Notes: generated by a model not told the origin, from the sequence alone. DNA of 41,289 nucleotides from an uncultured Clostridium sp. (GCA_900543325.1 UQQU01000027.1:1-41289), one strand, 5' to 3'; counted from the first letter of the stretch, positions 8,514-18,209 are shown. Made by a program: numbers and translations.

Positions 8514-8957
8514 ATGGCAATTAGAACTATTAGAACTATGGGAGACGATGTTTTAAGAAAGAAGTGTAAAGAGGTTACTGAGATAACTAAAAGAGAAATA
8601 ACTCTTATTAATGATATGGTAGATACTATGTTTGAAGCAAATGGTGTTGGATTAGCTGCACCACAAGTTGGAATACTTAAGAGAATATTTGTTGTAGACA
8701 TTGATGATGAAAATGGAACAATGGTATTTATTAATCCAGAAATTTTAGAAACTAGTGGAACTCAATGTGGTGAAGAAGGTTGCTTAAGTGTACCAGGAGA
8801 GTTTAGTGAAGTTGAAAGACCAAATTACGTAAAAGTTAAGGCTTTAAATGAAAAAGGTGAAGAATTTATTTTAGAGGGAGAAGGATTATTAGCAAGAGCT
8901 ATATTACATGAAAATGACCACTTAGATGGTATATTATACGTAGATCACGTAAAATAG
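8514..8957 (+). CDS. def: Peptide deformylase
   Basis: Metal-dependent hydrolase that removes the formyl group from the N-terminal methionine of new proteins. All three signature motifs are present: GVGLAAPQVG (44-53), EEGCLSVPG with metal ligand Cys90, and HENDH at 132-136. The 147-residue length fits the short type 1 enzymes. The ribosome site AGGAGG sits seven bases upstream, 11 bases behind priA. It is paired with fmt, which adds the formyl group, so the operon encodes both ends of the formyl cycle. Confidence 0.97.
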   Translation: MAIRTIRTMGDDVLRKKCKEVTEITKREITLINDMVDTMFEANGVGLAAPQVGILKRIFVVDIDDENGTMVFINPEILETSGTQCGEEGCLSVPGEFSEVERPNYVKVKALNEKGEEFILEGEGLLARAILHENDHLDGILYVDHVK

Positions 8958-8968
8958 GAGGAATTTTA

Positions 8969-9895
8969 ATGAAAATAGTATTTATGGGAACTCCTGATTT
9001 TGCTGTTCCGTCTTTAGAAGCTTTAATTGAAAAATATGGTGTAGAGGCTGTTTTTACACAGCCGGATAGACCTAAGGGAAGAGGAAAGAAATTAGCCTTT
9101 TCACCAGTGAAAGAAGTAGCTGTTAAACATGATATTAAAGTTTTACAACCAGAAAAGTTAAAAGAGGATAGGGAAGCAGTAGAATATTTGAAGGAACTTA
9201 ATCCAGATTTTATAATAGTAGTTGCTTTTGGGCAAATATTAACTAAAGAGGTTTTAGATATACCTAAGTATGGGTGCATAAACTTACATGCATCATTACT
9301 TCCGATGTATAGGGGAGCAGCTCCACTTAACTGGGTAATAATTAACGGAGAAAAGAAATCAGGTAATACTACTATGCTTATGGATGTAGGTTTAGATACT
9401 GGAGATATGCTTTTAAAAGATGAAGTAGAAATAACGGAAAATATGACTGCAGGAGAATTACATGATATTCTAACTAGCAGAGGTGGAAATCTTTTAATAG
9501 AAACAATTGAAGGATTAGTAAATGGTACAATAAAACCAGAAAAACAAGAAGGTGAAACTTGCTATGCAAAGATGCTTTCAAAAGATACTGGTAAAATAGT
9601 TTGGGATAAAAGTGCAAGAGAAATTCACAATTTAATTAGGGGGCTTAATCCATGGCCAATTGCACATACTACATATAAGGGAGAAAACATGAAGATATAT
9701 GAATCTGAAGTTTTAAGCGAAAGTAGTAATAAAGAACCAGGAACAATAATGTCAGTTAATAAAAATGGAATGAAGGTTAGTTGTTCAGAGGGAGTTTTAC
9801 TAGTTAAAAAGATTCAATTCCCAAATGGCAAGCCATTAACAATAGAACAGTATATAAACGGAAAAGATATTGAGGTAGATTATAAATTAGTATAA
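8969..9895 (+). CDS. fmt: Methionyl-tRNA formyltransferase
   Basis: Transfers a formyl group from 10-formyltetrahydrofolate to initiator Met-tRNA. The catalytic domain (about 1-200) begins KIVFMGTPDFAVPSLEAL and carries the HxSLLPxxRG motif as HASLLPMYRG, with His107 catalytic. The C-terminal tRNA-binding domain contains NLIRGLNPWPIAHT. Length 308 is standard. It follows def by 11 bases with ribosome site GGAGG. Confidence 0.97.
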   Translation: MKIVFMGTPDFAVPSLEALIEKYGVEAVFTQPDRPKGRGKKLAFSPVKEVAVKHDIKVLQPEKLKEDREAVEYLKELNPDFIIVVAFGQILTKEVLDIPKYGCINLHASLLPMYRGAAPLNWVIINGEKKSGNTTMLMDVGLDTGDMLLKDEVEITENMTAGELHDILTSRGGNLLIETIEGLVNGTIKPEKQEGETCYAKMLSKDTGKIVWDKSAREIHNLIRGLNPWPIAHTTYKGENMKIYESEVLSESSNKEPGTIMSVNKNGMKVSCSEGVLLVKKIQFPNGKPLTIEQYINGKDIEVDYKLV

Positions 9896-9913
9896 TATGA
9901 AAGGAGATATCTT

Positions 9914-10609
9914 ATGTTTTATCCAGGATTTTATTTTGACAGAACTATGCTTTTGTTACTACCAGCAATAATAATTGCTTTTTGGGCCCAGTCAAAAGTT
10001 AGTAGCACTTATAAGAAATATAGAACTGTAAGAACTATGAATGGATATACAGGAGAAAATGTTGCAAGAATGATACTTGATTCAGCGGGGCTTTATGATG
10101 TACCTGTAGTTGAAACTAGAGGAGAGTTAACAGACCATTACGATCCTAGAAGTAGAGTTGTTAGATTATCAACTGATATTTTCCATGGATCTAGTATTGC
10201 AGCAGCAGGAATAGCAGCACATGAGGTAGGGCATGCAATACAACATCAAGAGCAATATAAGCCATTAGTATTAAGAACATCTATGGCTACTGCAGTTAAT
10301 TTTAGCAGTCAAGCATCAATTTTTATATTTATGATTGGGTTACTTTTTAGTATCCCAATGTTAACAAATATTGGAATTATATTTTTTACTGTAGCTGTAT
10401 TTTATCAAATAATTACATTACCAGTTGAATTTAATGCATCAAGAAGAGCATTGAAAATATTAGAAAGTAGAAATATATTATATGGTAATGAAGTTAATGG
10501 AGCAAAAAATGTATTAAGTGCAGCAGCAATGACATATGTAGCAGCTGCATTAATGTCAATTTCACAATTAATAAGACTAATTGCAATTAGCAATAGAAAT
10601 AATGATTAA
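9914..10609 (+). CDS. Membrane zinc metallopeptidase, YugP family
   Basis: Integral membrane protein of the YugP (zinc peptidase 2) family; physiological substrates are not known. An N-terminal hydrophobic segment (about residues 9-25) precedes a soluble part with the zinc motif HEVGHAIQH (His103, Glu104, His107). Further membrane segments follow at about 135-170 and near the C terminus (AAAMTYVAAALMSISQLI). The 231-residue length is typical. AAAGGAGAT precedes the ATG. The gene sits between fmt and rsmB, an arrangement I recall from clostridia and not from Bacillus. Confidence 0.9.
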   Translation: MFYPGFYFDRTMLLLLPAIIIAFWAQSKVSSTYKKYRTVRTMNGYTGENVARMILDSAGLYDVPVVETRGELTDHYDPRSRVVRLSTDIFHGSSIAAAGIAAHEVGHAIQHQEQYKPLVLRTSMATAVNFSSQASIFIFMIGLLFSIPMLTNIGIIFFTVAVFYQIITLPVEFNASRRALKILESRNILYGNEVNGAKNVLSAAAMTYVAAALMSISQLIRLIAISNRNND

Positions 10610-10619
10610 GAGGTAACAT

Positions 10620-11933
10620 ATGAATAGTAGAGAAGTAGCATTAAACATAATTAACAGAGTACTAATTGAAGGAGCATATTCTAACTTAGTTTTATCTAAT
10701 GAATTAAATGAAGCTGATTTAAATGACAAGGATAGAGCCTTAGTAACAGAACTTGTTTATGGAACAATAAGAAGAAAGAAAACATTAGATATGATAATTT
10801 CTAATTACATTAAAGATATATCTTTAATGGATGAAAGAGTATTAAATATATTAAGAATGGCTATATATCAAATGCACTTTTTAGATAAGGTTCCAGAATT
10901 TGCAGCTTGTAATGAAGCAGTTGAATTAGCAAAGCAAATTTCAGTTCAAGATTCAAAATTAGTTAATGGAATATTAAGAAGTTACACTAAAAATCCAGAT
11001 GATATGGATGTAAAAGATAAAATTGATAGATTAGTATATCAATATTCTTACGAGCCATGGTTTATAAGAATGATATATAAACAATATGGAGAAGAAAACG
11101 GAAGAAAGATTTTAGCGGGATTAAATGCAACTCCAAAAGTAACAGTTAGAGTTAATGCAAGTAAGGCAGACTATGATGAGGTATATGAAAGATTACAAGA
11201 AATGGGATATGATATAGAAGAAGGATATGCTTGTCCAGAGGCTATAATAATTAAAGGTGGAAGTTCTATCGAAAATAATGAGTTATTTAGAGAAGGATTA
11301 ATCACAGTTCAAGATGAAAGTGCAATGCTTGTATCACCTCTTTTAGACTTAAAAGCTGGAGATATTGCTTTAGATCTTTGTGCTGCACCAGGAGGAAAAA
11401 CAACTCACATAGCAGAATTATTAGAAAATGAAGGAAAAGTACATTCTTTTGACTTACATGAAAATAAGTTATCTTTAATCAATGAAAATTTAGAAAGATT
11501 AGGATTAAATAATGTAGAAGTAGAAGCTATGGATGCAACGAAGTTAGATCCTAAATATGTAGCATATGCTGATAAAGTATTAATAGATGTACCTTGCTCA
11601 GGTCTTGGTATAATAAGAAAGAAACCAGAAATTAAGTGGAATAAATCAAGAAAATCACTTAAGGATTTAGTACCAACTCAAAGAGAAATAATGGAAAATG
11701 CTTGGGCATATTTAAAAAGTGGTGGTACTATGATTTATTCAACTTGTACATTAAATACTGAAGAGAACCAAGATAATGTTGAATGGTTCTTAAATAAACA
11801 CAAAGATGCAAAAGTAGAAAAGATATTCTTAGGAAATATGGATAATTTCATTTACAATAATGATGGTTCTTTAACAATATTACCAAATGAATATATGGAT
11901 GGATTCTATATTGCTAAGATTTCTAAAAAGTAG
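10620..11933 (+). CDS. rsmB: 16S rRNA (cytosine-967-C5) methyltransferase
   Basis: Methylates C967 (E. coli numbering) of 16S rRNA using S-adenosylmethionine. Residues 1-140 form a NusB-like RNA-binding domain (SREVALNIINRVLIEGAYSN; LVTELVYGTIRRKKTLD). The Rossmann methyltransferase carries the SAM motif DLCAAPGGKTTH at 252-263, the catalytic DVPCSG (Cys326) and the second cysteine in YSTCTLN (Cys376), both required in RNA m5C methyltransferases. The 437-residue length is normal. Ribosome site AAGAGGT. Confidence 0.96.
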   Translation: MNSREVALNIINRVLIEGAYSNLVLSNELNEADLNDKDRALVTELVYGTIRRKKTLDMIISNYIKDISLMDERVLNILRMAIYQMHFLDKVPEFAACNEAVELAKQISVQDSKLVNGILRSYTKNPDDMDVKDKIDRLVYQYSYEPWFIRMIYKQYGEENGRKILAGLNATPKVTVRVNASKADYDEVYERLQEMGYDIEEGYACPEAIIIKGGSSIENNELFREGLITVQDESAMLVSPLLDLKAGDIALDLCAAPGGKTTHIAELLENEGKVHSFDLHENKLSLINENLERLGLNNVEVEAMDATKLDPKYVAYADKVLIDVPCSGLGIIRKKPEIKWNKSRKSLKDLVPTQREIMENAWAYLKSGGTMIYSTCTLNTEENQDNVEWFLNKHKDAKVEKIFLGNMDNFIYNNDGSLTILPNEYMDGFYIAKISKK

Positions 11934-11944
11934 TAGGTGAACAA

Positions 11945-12976
11945 ATGTATAATATTTTAGATTTTACATTAGAAGAATTGCAAAATTGGATGAAAGAAAA
12001 TGGTGAAAGTGCTTTTAGAGCAAAACAAGTTTTTTCGTGGATTTATAAAGAGGTATGGAACTTTGATGAAATGAAGAATATACCTGGAAGTTTAAAAGAA
12101 AAGCTAAAAGAAAACTTTGCTATTAAAATTCCTAAAATTGTAGAGGTATATGAATCTAATGTAGATGGTACTAAGAAGATGTTATTATCAATGGAAGATA
12201 ATAATTTAATCGAATGTGTTCTTATGAAATATAAACATGGAAATTCAATTTGTGTATCTACTCAAGTAGGTTGTAGGATGGGGTGCAAATTTTGCGCCTC
12301 TACAATTGGGGGTAGAATAAGAGATTTAAGTGCTGGTGAAATACTTTCTGAAATAATGGTAGCACAAAAATTCTTAGGAGAAAGAATTTCAAATGTTGTT
12401 TTAATGGGGAGTGGAGAACCTTTAGACAACTATGATAATGTAGTTAAATTTTTAAAATTAGCTAATGCTGAGTATGGATTAAATATAGGGCAAAGACATA
12501 TAACATTGTCTACATGTGGGATAGTACCTAAAATAATAGAATTAGCAGATTTAAATTTAAGTATTACATTAGCAATTTCATTACATGCCTTTAGTGATGA
12601 GAAAAGAAAGACAATAATGCCTATAGCTAATAAATATAGTATTAATGAGATATTAGAAGCTTGTAGATACTATATGGATAAAACAGGGCGTAGAATTACA
12701 TATGAATACTCTTTAGTATCTGGAGTTAATGATGGAAAAGAAGATGCTAAATCTTTAGCAAAATTATTAAAAAATATGAGTTGTCATGTTAATTTAATTC
12801 CGGTTAATGAAATTAAAGAAAATGAATTAAAAAGACCGTCGAAAAAGACTATAGAAGCTTTTGAAGAGATATTAAAATCACAAGGAATTGAAGTTACAGT
12901 CAGAAGAGAGATGGGTACAGACATTAATGCCGCTTGTGGGCAATTAAGAAGAAGTTATATAGACACTCAAAAATAA
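11945..12976 (+). CDS. rlmN: Dual-specificity 23S rRNA/tRNA adenine-C2 methyltransferase
   Basis: Radical SAM enzyme that methylates A2503 of 23S rRNA and A37 of certain tRNAs. The iron-sulfur motif is CRMGCKFC (Cys110, Cys114, Cys117). The conserved C-terminal cysteine of the methyl-transfer mechanism is in INAACGQLR (Cys331); VLMGSGEPLDNYDNV is the family's SAM-binding region. It lacks features that would suggest the related resistance enzyme Cfr. Ribosome site TAGGTGA, 11 bases after rsmB. Confidence 0.96.
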   Translation: MYNILDFTLEELQNWMKENGESAFRAKQVFSWIYKEVWNFDEMKNIPGSLKEKLKENFAIKIPKIVEVYESNVDGTKKMLLSMEDNNLIECVLMKYKHGNSICVSTQVGCRMGCKFCASTIGGRIRDLSAGEILSEIMVAQKFLGERISNVVLMGSGEPLDNYDNVVKFLKLANAEYGLNIGQRHITLSTCGIVPKIIELADLNLSITLAISLHAFSDEKRKTIMPIANKYSINEILEACRYYMDKTGRRITYEYSLVSGVNDGKEDAKSLAKLLKNMSCHVNLIPVNEIKENELKRPSKKTIEAFEEILKSQGIEVTVRREMGTDINAACGQLRRSYIDTQK

Positions 12977-12991
12977 AGGGGAGAAGAAAAA

Positions 12992-13708
12992 ATGGTGGGT
13001 ATAAAAAGTGATGTAGGTGTAGTTAGAAGTTTAAATGAAGATTATGCTGCATACATTGAAGAAGAGGACTATAAGTTATACGTCGTAGCTGATGGTATGG
13101 GAGGTCACAATGCTGGAGAAGTAGCTAGCGAAATGGCTGTGAATGCCGTTAAATTATATGTAAAAGACAATTATAAAAGAGATGGTAGCAATGTACTTGA
13201 AAATGCCATACTTTTTGCAAATGAAAAAATATATGATAAAGCAAGATGCGATTCTGAGTACAAAGGTATGGGAACTACTTTAGTTGCTGCATTGATATAT
13301 GAAGATAATGTTATTGTTGCTAATGTTGGTGATAGTAGTTGTTTTGGAATTATTGATCATGATATTATTAAAATTACAAAAGATCATTCCTTAGTTCAAG
13401 AATTAATAGATTCGGGAAGCATAACAGAAGAAGAGGGAAGAAATCATCCAAAGAAAAATGTTATTACTAGAGCATTAGGAACAAATAATGTAGTTAAAGT
13501 TGATATATTTAAAATTGACATAAATACTTATGATAAATATTTGTTATGTACGGATGGGTTATCTAATGAAGTTTTAAAAGAAGAAATATTAAGAGAAATA
13601 AGTGATATTAATGACTACAATACTGCCTGTGACAAGTTAGTTTTATTAGCAAAGAATCGAGGGGGAAGAGATAATATTACGGTCTTGCTATTTGGAGGAG
13701 AGGTGTAG
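12992..13708 (+). CDS. prpC: PP2C-family Ser/Thr protein phosphatase
   Basis: Metal-dependent phosphatase that reverses phosphorylation by the adjacent kinase. The PPM motifs are in order: SDVGVVRSLNEDY (1), VVADGMGGHNAGEVAS (2), GMGTTLVAALI and NVGDSSCFG (metal ligands), DHSLVQELIDSG, LLCTDGLSNEV, and RGGRDNITVLL. Length 238 matches the bacterial Stp/PrpC group. Ribosome site AAAGGGGAG. Only two bases separate it from prkC, the universal Firmicute phosphatase-kinase pair. Confidence 0.95.
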   Translation: MVGIKSDVGVVRSLNEDYAAYIEEEDYKLYVVADGMGGHNAGEVASEMAVNAVKLYVKDNYKRDGSNVLENAILFANEKIYDKARCDSEYKGMGTTLVAALIYEDNVIVANVGDSSCFGIIDHDIIKITKDHSLVQELIDSGSITEEEGRNHPKKNVITRALGTNNVVKVDIFKIDINTYDKYLLCTDGLSNEVLKEEILREISDINDYNTACDKLVLLAKNRGGRDNITVLLFGGEV

Positions 13709-13710
13709 AG

Positions 13711-15798
13711 ATGATCGGTGAAGTATTAGGTAATAGATATGAACTGATGGAAAAAATAGGAGAAGGTGGAATGGCAATAGTCTACAAAGCTAGAGATAAT
13801 AAGTTGAGTAGACTTGTTGCTGTGAAAATTCTAAAAAAGGAATTCGCCAATAATAAAGATATTTCGGATAAATTTAAAAAAGAAGCAACAGCTGTAGCTA
13901 ATTTTTCAGATGCAAACATAGTTAATGTATTAGATGTTGGGCATGAAGAAGAAGGAAATATTGACTATTTTGTTATGGAATATGTTAATGGTAAAACACT
14001 GAAAGAATTAATAGTGGAAAATGGAAAATTAAATTATACAGTTTCTATTAGTATAGCAATTCAAATAGCAAAAGCTTTAGAATGCGCACATAAAAATAAT
14101 ATTATTCATAGGGATGTAAAACCACAGAATATATTAGTTACTGAAAATGGATTAGTAAAAGTTACTGATTTTGGAATAGCTAAAAGTTCAACTTCAGCTA
14201 CTATAACTAACACTACAACAATAATGGGGTCAGCACAGTATCTATCACCAGAGCAAGCTAAAGGTACATTTATTGATTTAAGATCGGATATTTATTCTTT
14301 AGGCATAGTTTTGTATGAAATGGTAACAGGAGTACTTCCTTTTGATGGTGAATCACCAGTTACAATTGCATTAAAGCATATTCAATCAGAGCCACTTGAA
14401 CCTAAAAAATATAATGGGGCTATACCAGATAGTCTAAATAATTTAATAATGAAGGCTATGAGCAAAGAAACTATAAATAGATATCAAAATTGTAGAGAAT
14501 TAATAAATGATTTACAAAGAATAAAAGAAAATCCAAATGCAGCTATTGATGCTAGAATGAATTATGATGATGGTAGAACAATAGTGATGGAACCTATTAG
14601 AACTGAAAATATTGTAAAGAAAGATGTAAATGTGGAACCTAATAAAAGTTCGTATTCAAAATCTGATTTTGAAAATGATTATGATGAAGAAGATGAAGAA
14701 GATGATGATGATTTCTTTGAATCAAAAAACAATTCAAAGAAAAATAAGCGTAATAATAAAGCTATGATAATTGTTGGAGCTGTAGTTATTGCAATTGCAT
14801 TATTAGGTGGAATGGCATTTGGTTCAGGATTATTAACTGGAGGAAGTAGTAGCAGTAAGACTGTAACTGTTCCTAATATAGTTGGTATGACATTAGATAA
14901 TGCCACTAAAGAGTTGGAAAAATTAGGATTAAAAATTAAAGTTTCAGAAACTATTGAAAGTGATAAAGAAGAAAATACTATATTAGAAATGAATCCAGTA
15001 TCAAATACAGATGCTAAAAAAGGTGATATTATAGAAGTAAAAGTTTCTGGTGGTGTATCTAAAGTAAAGGTTCCTGACTTAAGAGATTATGAAATAAATT
15101 ATATAGAGGACTTATTAACTCAAAAGGGATTAGAGTGGAATATTACTTACCAATATAGTGAAAATATTAAATCAGGATACCTAATAAGTCAGTATCCAGA
15201 AAGAGATACAGAAGTTCCCAAGGGAACAACAATAGAGCTTACTATAAGTAAAGGTCCAGAAGTTAAACTTGTATCAGTATCTAATTACTTAGGACAAAAT
15301 GTAGATTATGTAAAGGGTGAATTAGAAGCTTTAGGATTAGTGGTTATACTTCAAGAGCAGGTAACAGATAGAGAGTCTGAAAATGGAGCTGTAATAAACC
15401 AATCTATTGAAAGTGGAACAAAGATTTCAGTCGGTGCAAAAATTACTTTAACTTATGGAAAATATAAAGAAAGTAATATAGATGTTAGTCAGTATTTGAG
15501 TGTTGGAATGCCACTAGTTGATGCAGTTAATTCTTTAAAGGCAGCAGGAATATCATACTCTATATCAGGTGCAACTTCTGGAGATGATATGAGCCTATAT
15601 ACTGTAAAGGGATTTACAAATAAAATAAAGCAAGGTGAAACTGTTAAAATTCAAGTTGAAAAAACTAAAATTACAGAACCAACAGAGCCAAGTGAAGATG
15701 ATACAGAGACGACAACTCCAGATGATGAAGATTCTACAGATGTAAGTGCAGGTTTAGATCAAGGAAGTAGTAATCCAGATTCTACAGCAGGTAACTAA
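13711..15798 (+). CDS. prkC: PASTA-domain membrane Ser/Thr protein kinase
   Basis: Eukaryotic-type kinase that senses muropeptides or cell-wall state. The cytoplasmic kinase domain has GEGGMA (17-22), Lys39, HRDVKPQN (133-140), DFG at 153 and the GSAQYLSPEQA activation segment. An acidic juxtamembrane tract (about 317-337, nearly all Asp/Glu) is followed by a basic KKNKRNN stretch and one membrane helix (about 352-375). The exterior carries at least three PASTA repeats (VPNIVGMTLDNA; VPDLRDYEINYI; VSNYLGQNVDYV), a fourth degenerate one, and a Thr/Glu/Asp-rich tail that may be wall-associated. Length 695. In Bacillus the homologue promotes spore germination. Confidence 0.95.
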   Translation: MIGEVLGNRYELMEKIGEGGMAIVYKARDNKLSRLVAVKILKKEFANNKDISDKFKKEATAVANFSDANIVNVLDVGHEEEGNIDYFVMEYVNGKTLKELIVENGKLNYTVSISIAIQIAKALECAHKNNIIHRDVKPQNILVTENGLVKVTDFGIAKSSTSATITNTTTIMGSAQYLSPEQAKGTFIDLRSDIYSLGIVLYEMVTGVLPFDGESPVTIALKHIQSEPLEPKKYNGAIPDSLNNLIMKAMSKETINRYQNCRELINDLQRIKENPNAAIDARMNYDDGRTIVMEPIRTENIVKKDVNVEPNKSSYSKSDFENDYDEEDEEDDDDFFESKNNSKKNKRNNKAMIIVGAVVIAIALLGGMAFGSGLLTGGSSSSKTVTVPNIVGMTLDNATKELEKLGLKIKVSETIESDKEENTILEMNPVSNTDAKKGDIIEVKVSGGVSKVKVPDLRDYEINYIEDLLTQKGLEWNITYQYSENIKSGYLISQYPERDTEVPKGTTIELTISKGPEVKLVSVSNYLGQNVDYVKGELEALGLVVILQEQVTDRESENGAVINQSIESGTKISVGAKITLTYGKYKESNIDVSQYLSVGMPLVDAVNSLKAAGISYSISGATSGDDMSLYTVKGFTNKIKQGETVKIQVEKTKITEPTEPSEDDTETTTPDDEDSTDVSAGLDQGSSNPDSTAGN

Positions 15799-15804
15799 AA
15801 AAGG

Positions 15805-15842
15805 ATAAGATTGCTTAATTTTAGGCAATCTTATTTTTTTTT
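15805..15842 (+). terminator. Intrinsic terminator after prkC
   Basis: ATAAGATTGC (15805-15814) pairs perfectly with GCAATCTTAT (15825-15834), followed by a run of T. It closes the transcription unit starting near priA. Confidence 0.85.
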
Positions 15843-15922
15843 AACTTTCTAAAAGAAAATATTGCATTTATTTTGAAATAGTGTTTATTATAAATAAGAA
15901 GAGTAAAAAGTTTGGAGGTACT

Positions 15923-16786
15923 ATGAAAGGAAAAATAATCAAAGGAATTGGTGGATTTTATTATGTAAAAACTACTGATGGATTAATAGAATGTAAAGCA
16001 AGAGGAAAATTTAGACATAGAGATATGAAACCACTTGTTGGAGATGATGTAGAAATATTAATAGATAATGGTAAAGGAGTTATTTGTGATATTCATGAAA
16101 GAACGTCTGAACTTATTAGACCTACAGTAGCTAATGTAACACAAGCGTTTGTTGTTTTTGCTATAAAGAATCCAGATATTAATTATGATCTATTAAATAG
16201 ATTTTTAGTATTATGTGAGCATAATAATATTAAAGCAATAGTTTGTTTAAATAAGGTTGATTTAGTATCAGATGAGGAAAAAGAATTTGTTAAAAGTAAA
16301 ATAAATGCCATTGGATATGAAGTGTTATTTATTAATGCTAAAAAAGGTTTAGGTGTAGAATCATTAAAAGAAAAATTAGATGGTAATGTAACAGTTTTAT
16401 GTGGACCATCAGGAGCAGGAAAATCAACATTAATTAATACCCTAACAGAAAAATATCATATGGAGACAGGAGAAGTTTCTGATAAAATAGGAAGAGGTAA
16501 ACATACTACTAGACATAGTGAACTTATTGATGTAGAATATGGATACATAGTTGATACACCAGGGTTTTCAACATTAGAAGTAACTTTTATAGAAAAAGAT
16601 GATTTAAAATATTGCTTCCCTGAGTTTGAAGAATATAATAATCAATGTAAATTTAGAGGTTGCTTACACTATAAAGAACCGAGTTGTGCTGTGAAAAATG
16701 CAGTTGAAGAAGGTAAAATTAATAATTTTAGATATGAATTTTATATAAGAACTTTAGAAGATATAATCAATGGGAGGAAGTATTAA
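15923..16786 (+). CDS. rsgA: Ribosome small-subunit-dependent GTPase A
   Basis: Circularly permuted GTPase that checks maturation of the 30S subunit. An N-terminal OB-fold (KGKIIKGIGGFYYV) is followed by the permuted G motifs: NKVDL (G4), then P-loop GPSGAGKST (G1) and DTPGFST (G3). The C-terminal zinc region has C-x4-C-x-H-x5-C (CKFRGCLHYKEPSC). I chose the ATG at 15923 because GGAGG at 15914-15918 lies five bases before it; an in-frame GTG at 15881 lacks a ribosome site and overlaps likely promoter sequence (TATTAT at 15886). Length 287 is normal. Its stop overlaps the rpe start by one base. Confidence 0.95.
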   Translation: MKGKIIKGIGGFYYVKTTDGLIECKARGKFRHRDMKPLVGDDVEILIDNGKGVICDIHERTSELIRPTVANVTQAFVVFAIKNPDINYDLLNRFLVLCEHNNIKAIVCLNKVDLVSDEEKEFVKSKINAIGYEVLFINAKKGLGVESLKEKLDGNVTVLCGPSGAGKSTLINTLTEKYHMETGEVSDKIGRGKHTTRHSELIDVEYGYIVDTPGFSTLEVTFIEKDDLKYCFPEFEEYNNQCKFRGCLHYKEPSCAVKNAVEEGKINNFRYEFYIRTLEDIINGRKY

Positions 16787-17433
16787 TGGTTAAAATAGCA
16801 CCATCTATATTATCAGCAGATTTTTCAAAATTAGGAGAGGAAGTAGTAAAGCTACACAATGCAGGAGCAGATTTTATTCATATAGATGTTATGGATGGAG
16901 AGTTTGTACCTAATATTACATTTGGGATGCCAGTAATAAAAGCTATAAGAGGAAAAACAGATAAAGTCTTTGATGTACATTTAATGATAAATAATCCTCA
17001 AAGATATATTGATGAATTTATAGCCGCAGGAGCAGATATAATAACTTTACACTATGAATCGGAAAAACATTTGGATAGAGCTATACAATATATTAAATCA
17101 AAAGGAATTAAGGCTGCGGTTGCGTTAAATCCAGCTACACCAACAATAGTTTTAAAAGATATTATAGCTAATTTAGATATGGTTTTAATAATGTCTGTTA
17201 ATCCAGGCTTTGGAGGACAAAAGTTTATTCCATATTCATTAAATAAAATTAGAGAAGTTAAGGAAATGGCTATAAAAGCTAATAATCCTAATATTTTAAT
17301 TCAAGTTGATGGTGGAGTAGATAAAAATAATGTTAAAGATGTTATTGAAGCTGGTGCTAATGTTATAGTTGCAGGATCTGCTGTTTTTGGAGATGGAAAT
17401 ATAGAAGAAAATATTAAAGCTTTAAGAGGGTAA
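16786..17433 (+). CDS. rpe: Ribulose-phosphate 3-epimerase
   Basis: Interconverts ribulose 5-phosphate and xylulose 5-phosphate in the pentose phosphate pathway. TIM-barrel signatures: APSILSADF, the HIDVMDGEFVPNITFG metal and substrate loop, VHLMI, MSVNPGFGGQ and QVDGGV near the phosphate site, ending with VAGSAVFG. Length 215 is standard. Coupled to rsgA by a TAATG overlap; thiN begins four bases after its stop. The rsgA-rpe-thiN order is conserved with Bacillus. Confidence 0.97.
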   Translation: MVKIAPSILSADFSKLGEEVVKLHNAGADFIHIDVMDGEFVPNITFGMPVIKAIRGKTDKVFDVHLMINNPQRYIDEFIAAGADIITLHYESEKHLDRAIQYIKSKGIKAAVALNPATPTIVLKDIIANLDMVLIMSVNPGFGGQKFIPYSLNKIREVKEMAIKANNPNILIQVDGGVDKNNVKDVIEAGANVIVAGSAVFGDGNIEENIKALRG

Positions 17434-17436
17434 AAA

Positions 17437-18075
17437 ATGAATTGTTTAATAGTAGCTGGAGGAGTTAAACCTAAGGATGAAACTATCAAGTACTATTCAG
17501 AAAAATGTGAATTAATAATAGGAGTAGATAAGGGATGTAATTATCTTTTTGAATCTAAAGTAAAACCACATTATATTGTAGGAGATTTTGATTCTTCAAA
17601 TTCAGAAATAATAGATAAAATAGTTAAAGAAGATGTAATTAAATATCAGTATCAATGTGAAAAAAATTTTACTGATTCTGAAGAGGCTTTTGAATTAGCA
17701 AATTCTAAGGGTGCAAAAAAGATTGTTTTTTTAGGAGCTACAGGAGGAAGATTTGATCATACATTAGGTAATTTAGGTCTATTATTAAAAGCTTTAAAAT
17801 TAGGAATGTTATCAGAAATAGTTGATGATAGAAACAAAATGTTTTTAATTAATAAAGATACTGTTATAAAAAGAGATGATGAATATAAGTATGTATCATT
17901 TTTATCATATAATAGTAGAGTTGAAGAATTTAGTATAAAAGGTGCTAAATATAATTTAGATAAATATACTTTAGAAATTGGAGATTCTAGAACTGTATCT
18001 AATGAGTTTATAACTGATGAAATAAGTTTAGAACTTTCTAATGGGAGTATTTTGGTAGTATATTCTAAAGATTAA
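17437..18075 (+). CDS. thiN: Thiamine pyrophosphokinase
   Basis: Converts thiamine to thiamine diphosphate with ATP, supplying the cofactor of transketolase and pyruvate enzymes. Family motifs: the start NCLIVAGG, ADP/ATP-binding IGVDKGCNYL, the metal-binding VGDFDSS, KNFTDSEEAFELA and GATGGRFDHTLGN. The 212-residue length is typical. The spacing to rpe is three bases and the ribosome site AGAGGGTAA overlaps the rpe stop, so translation is probably coupled. Confidence 0.95.
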   Translation: MNCLIVAGGVKPKDETIKYYSEKCELIIGVDKGCNYLFESKVKPHYIVGDFDSSNSEIIDKIVKEDVIKYQYQCEKNFTDSEEAFELANSKGAKKIVFLGATGGRFDHTLGNLGLLLKALKLGMLSEIVDDRNKMFLINKDTVIKRDDEYKYVSFLSYNSRVEEFSIKGAKYNLDKYTLEIGDSRTVSNEFITDEISLELSNGSILVVYSKD

Positions 18076-18106
18076 AATAAAAAATAAAAAAAATTAAAAA
18101 AATAAT

Positions 18107-18162
18107 CACCACTTAGCTATTACTTGCATAATATGTATAGTAAGGAGTGGTGTTTTTATTTT
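18107..18162 (+). terminator. Terminator between thiN and spoVM
   Basis: CACCACT (18107-18113) pairs with AGTGGTG (18146-18152), followed by TTTTTATTTT. A second stem (18120-18129 with 18133-18143, one bulge) extends the hairpin. A-rich sequence to the left would make it work on the other strand too. Confidence 0.7.
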
Positions 18163-18209
18163 AAATAAAACAATTATTTAGAGAGTAGGAAATGAATGGG
18201 GGGATAGTT

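Noticed and set aside
15881..15922. Longer RsgA starting at GTG 15881
   Set aside because: The added 14 residues have no ribosome site and cover likely promoter DNA; ATG 15923 has GGAGG at the right distance and the family N terminus.
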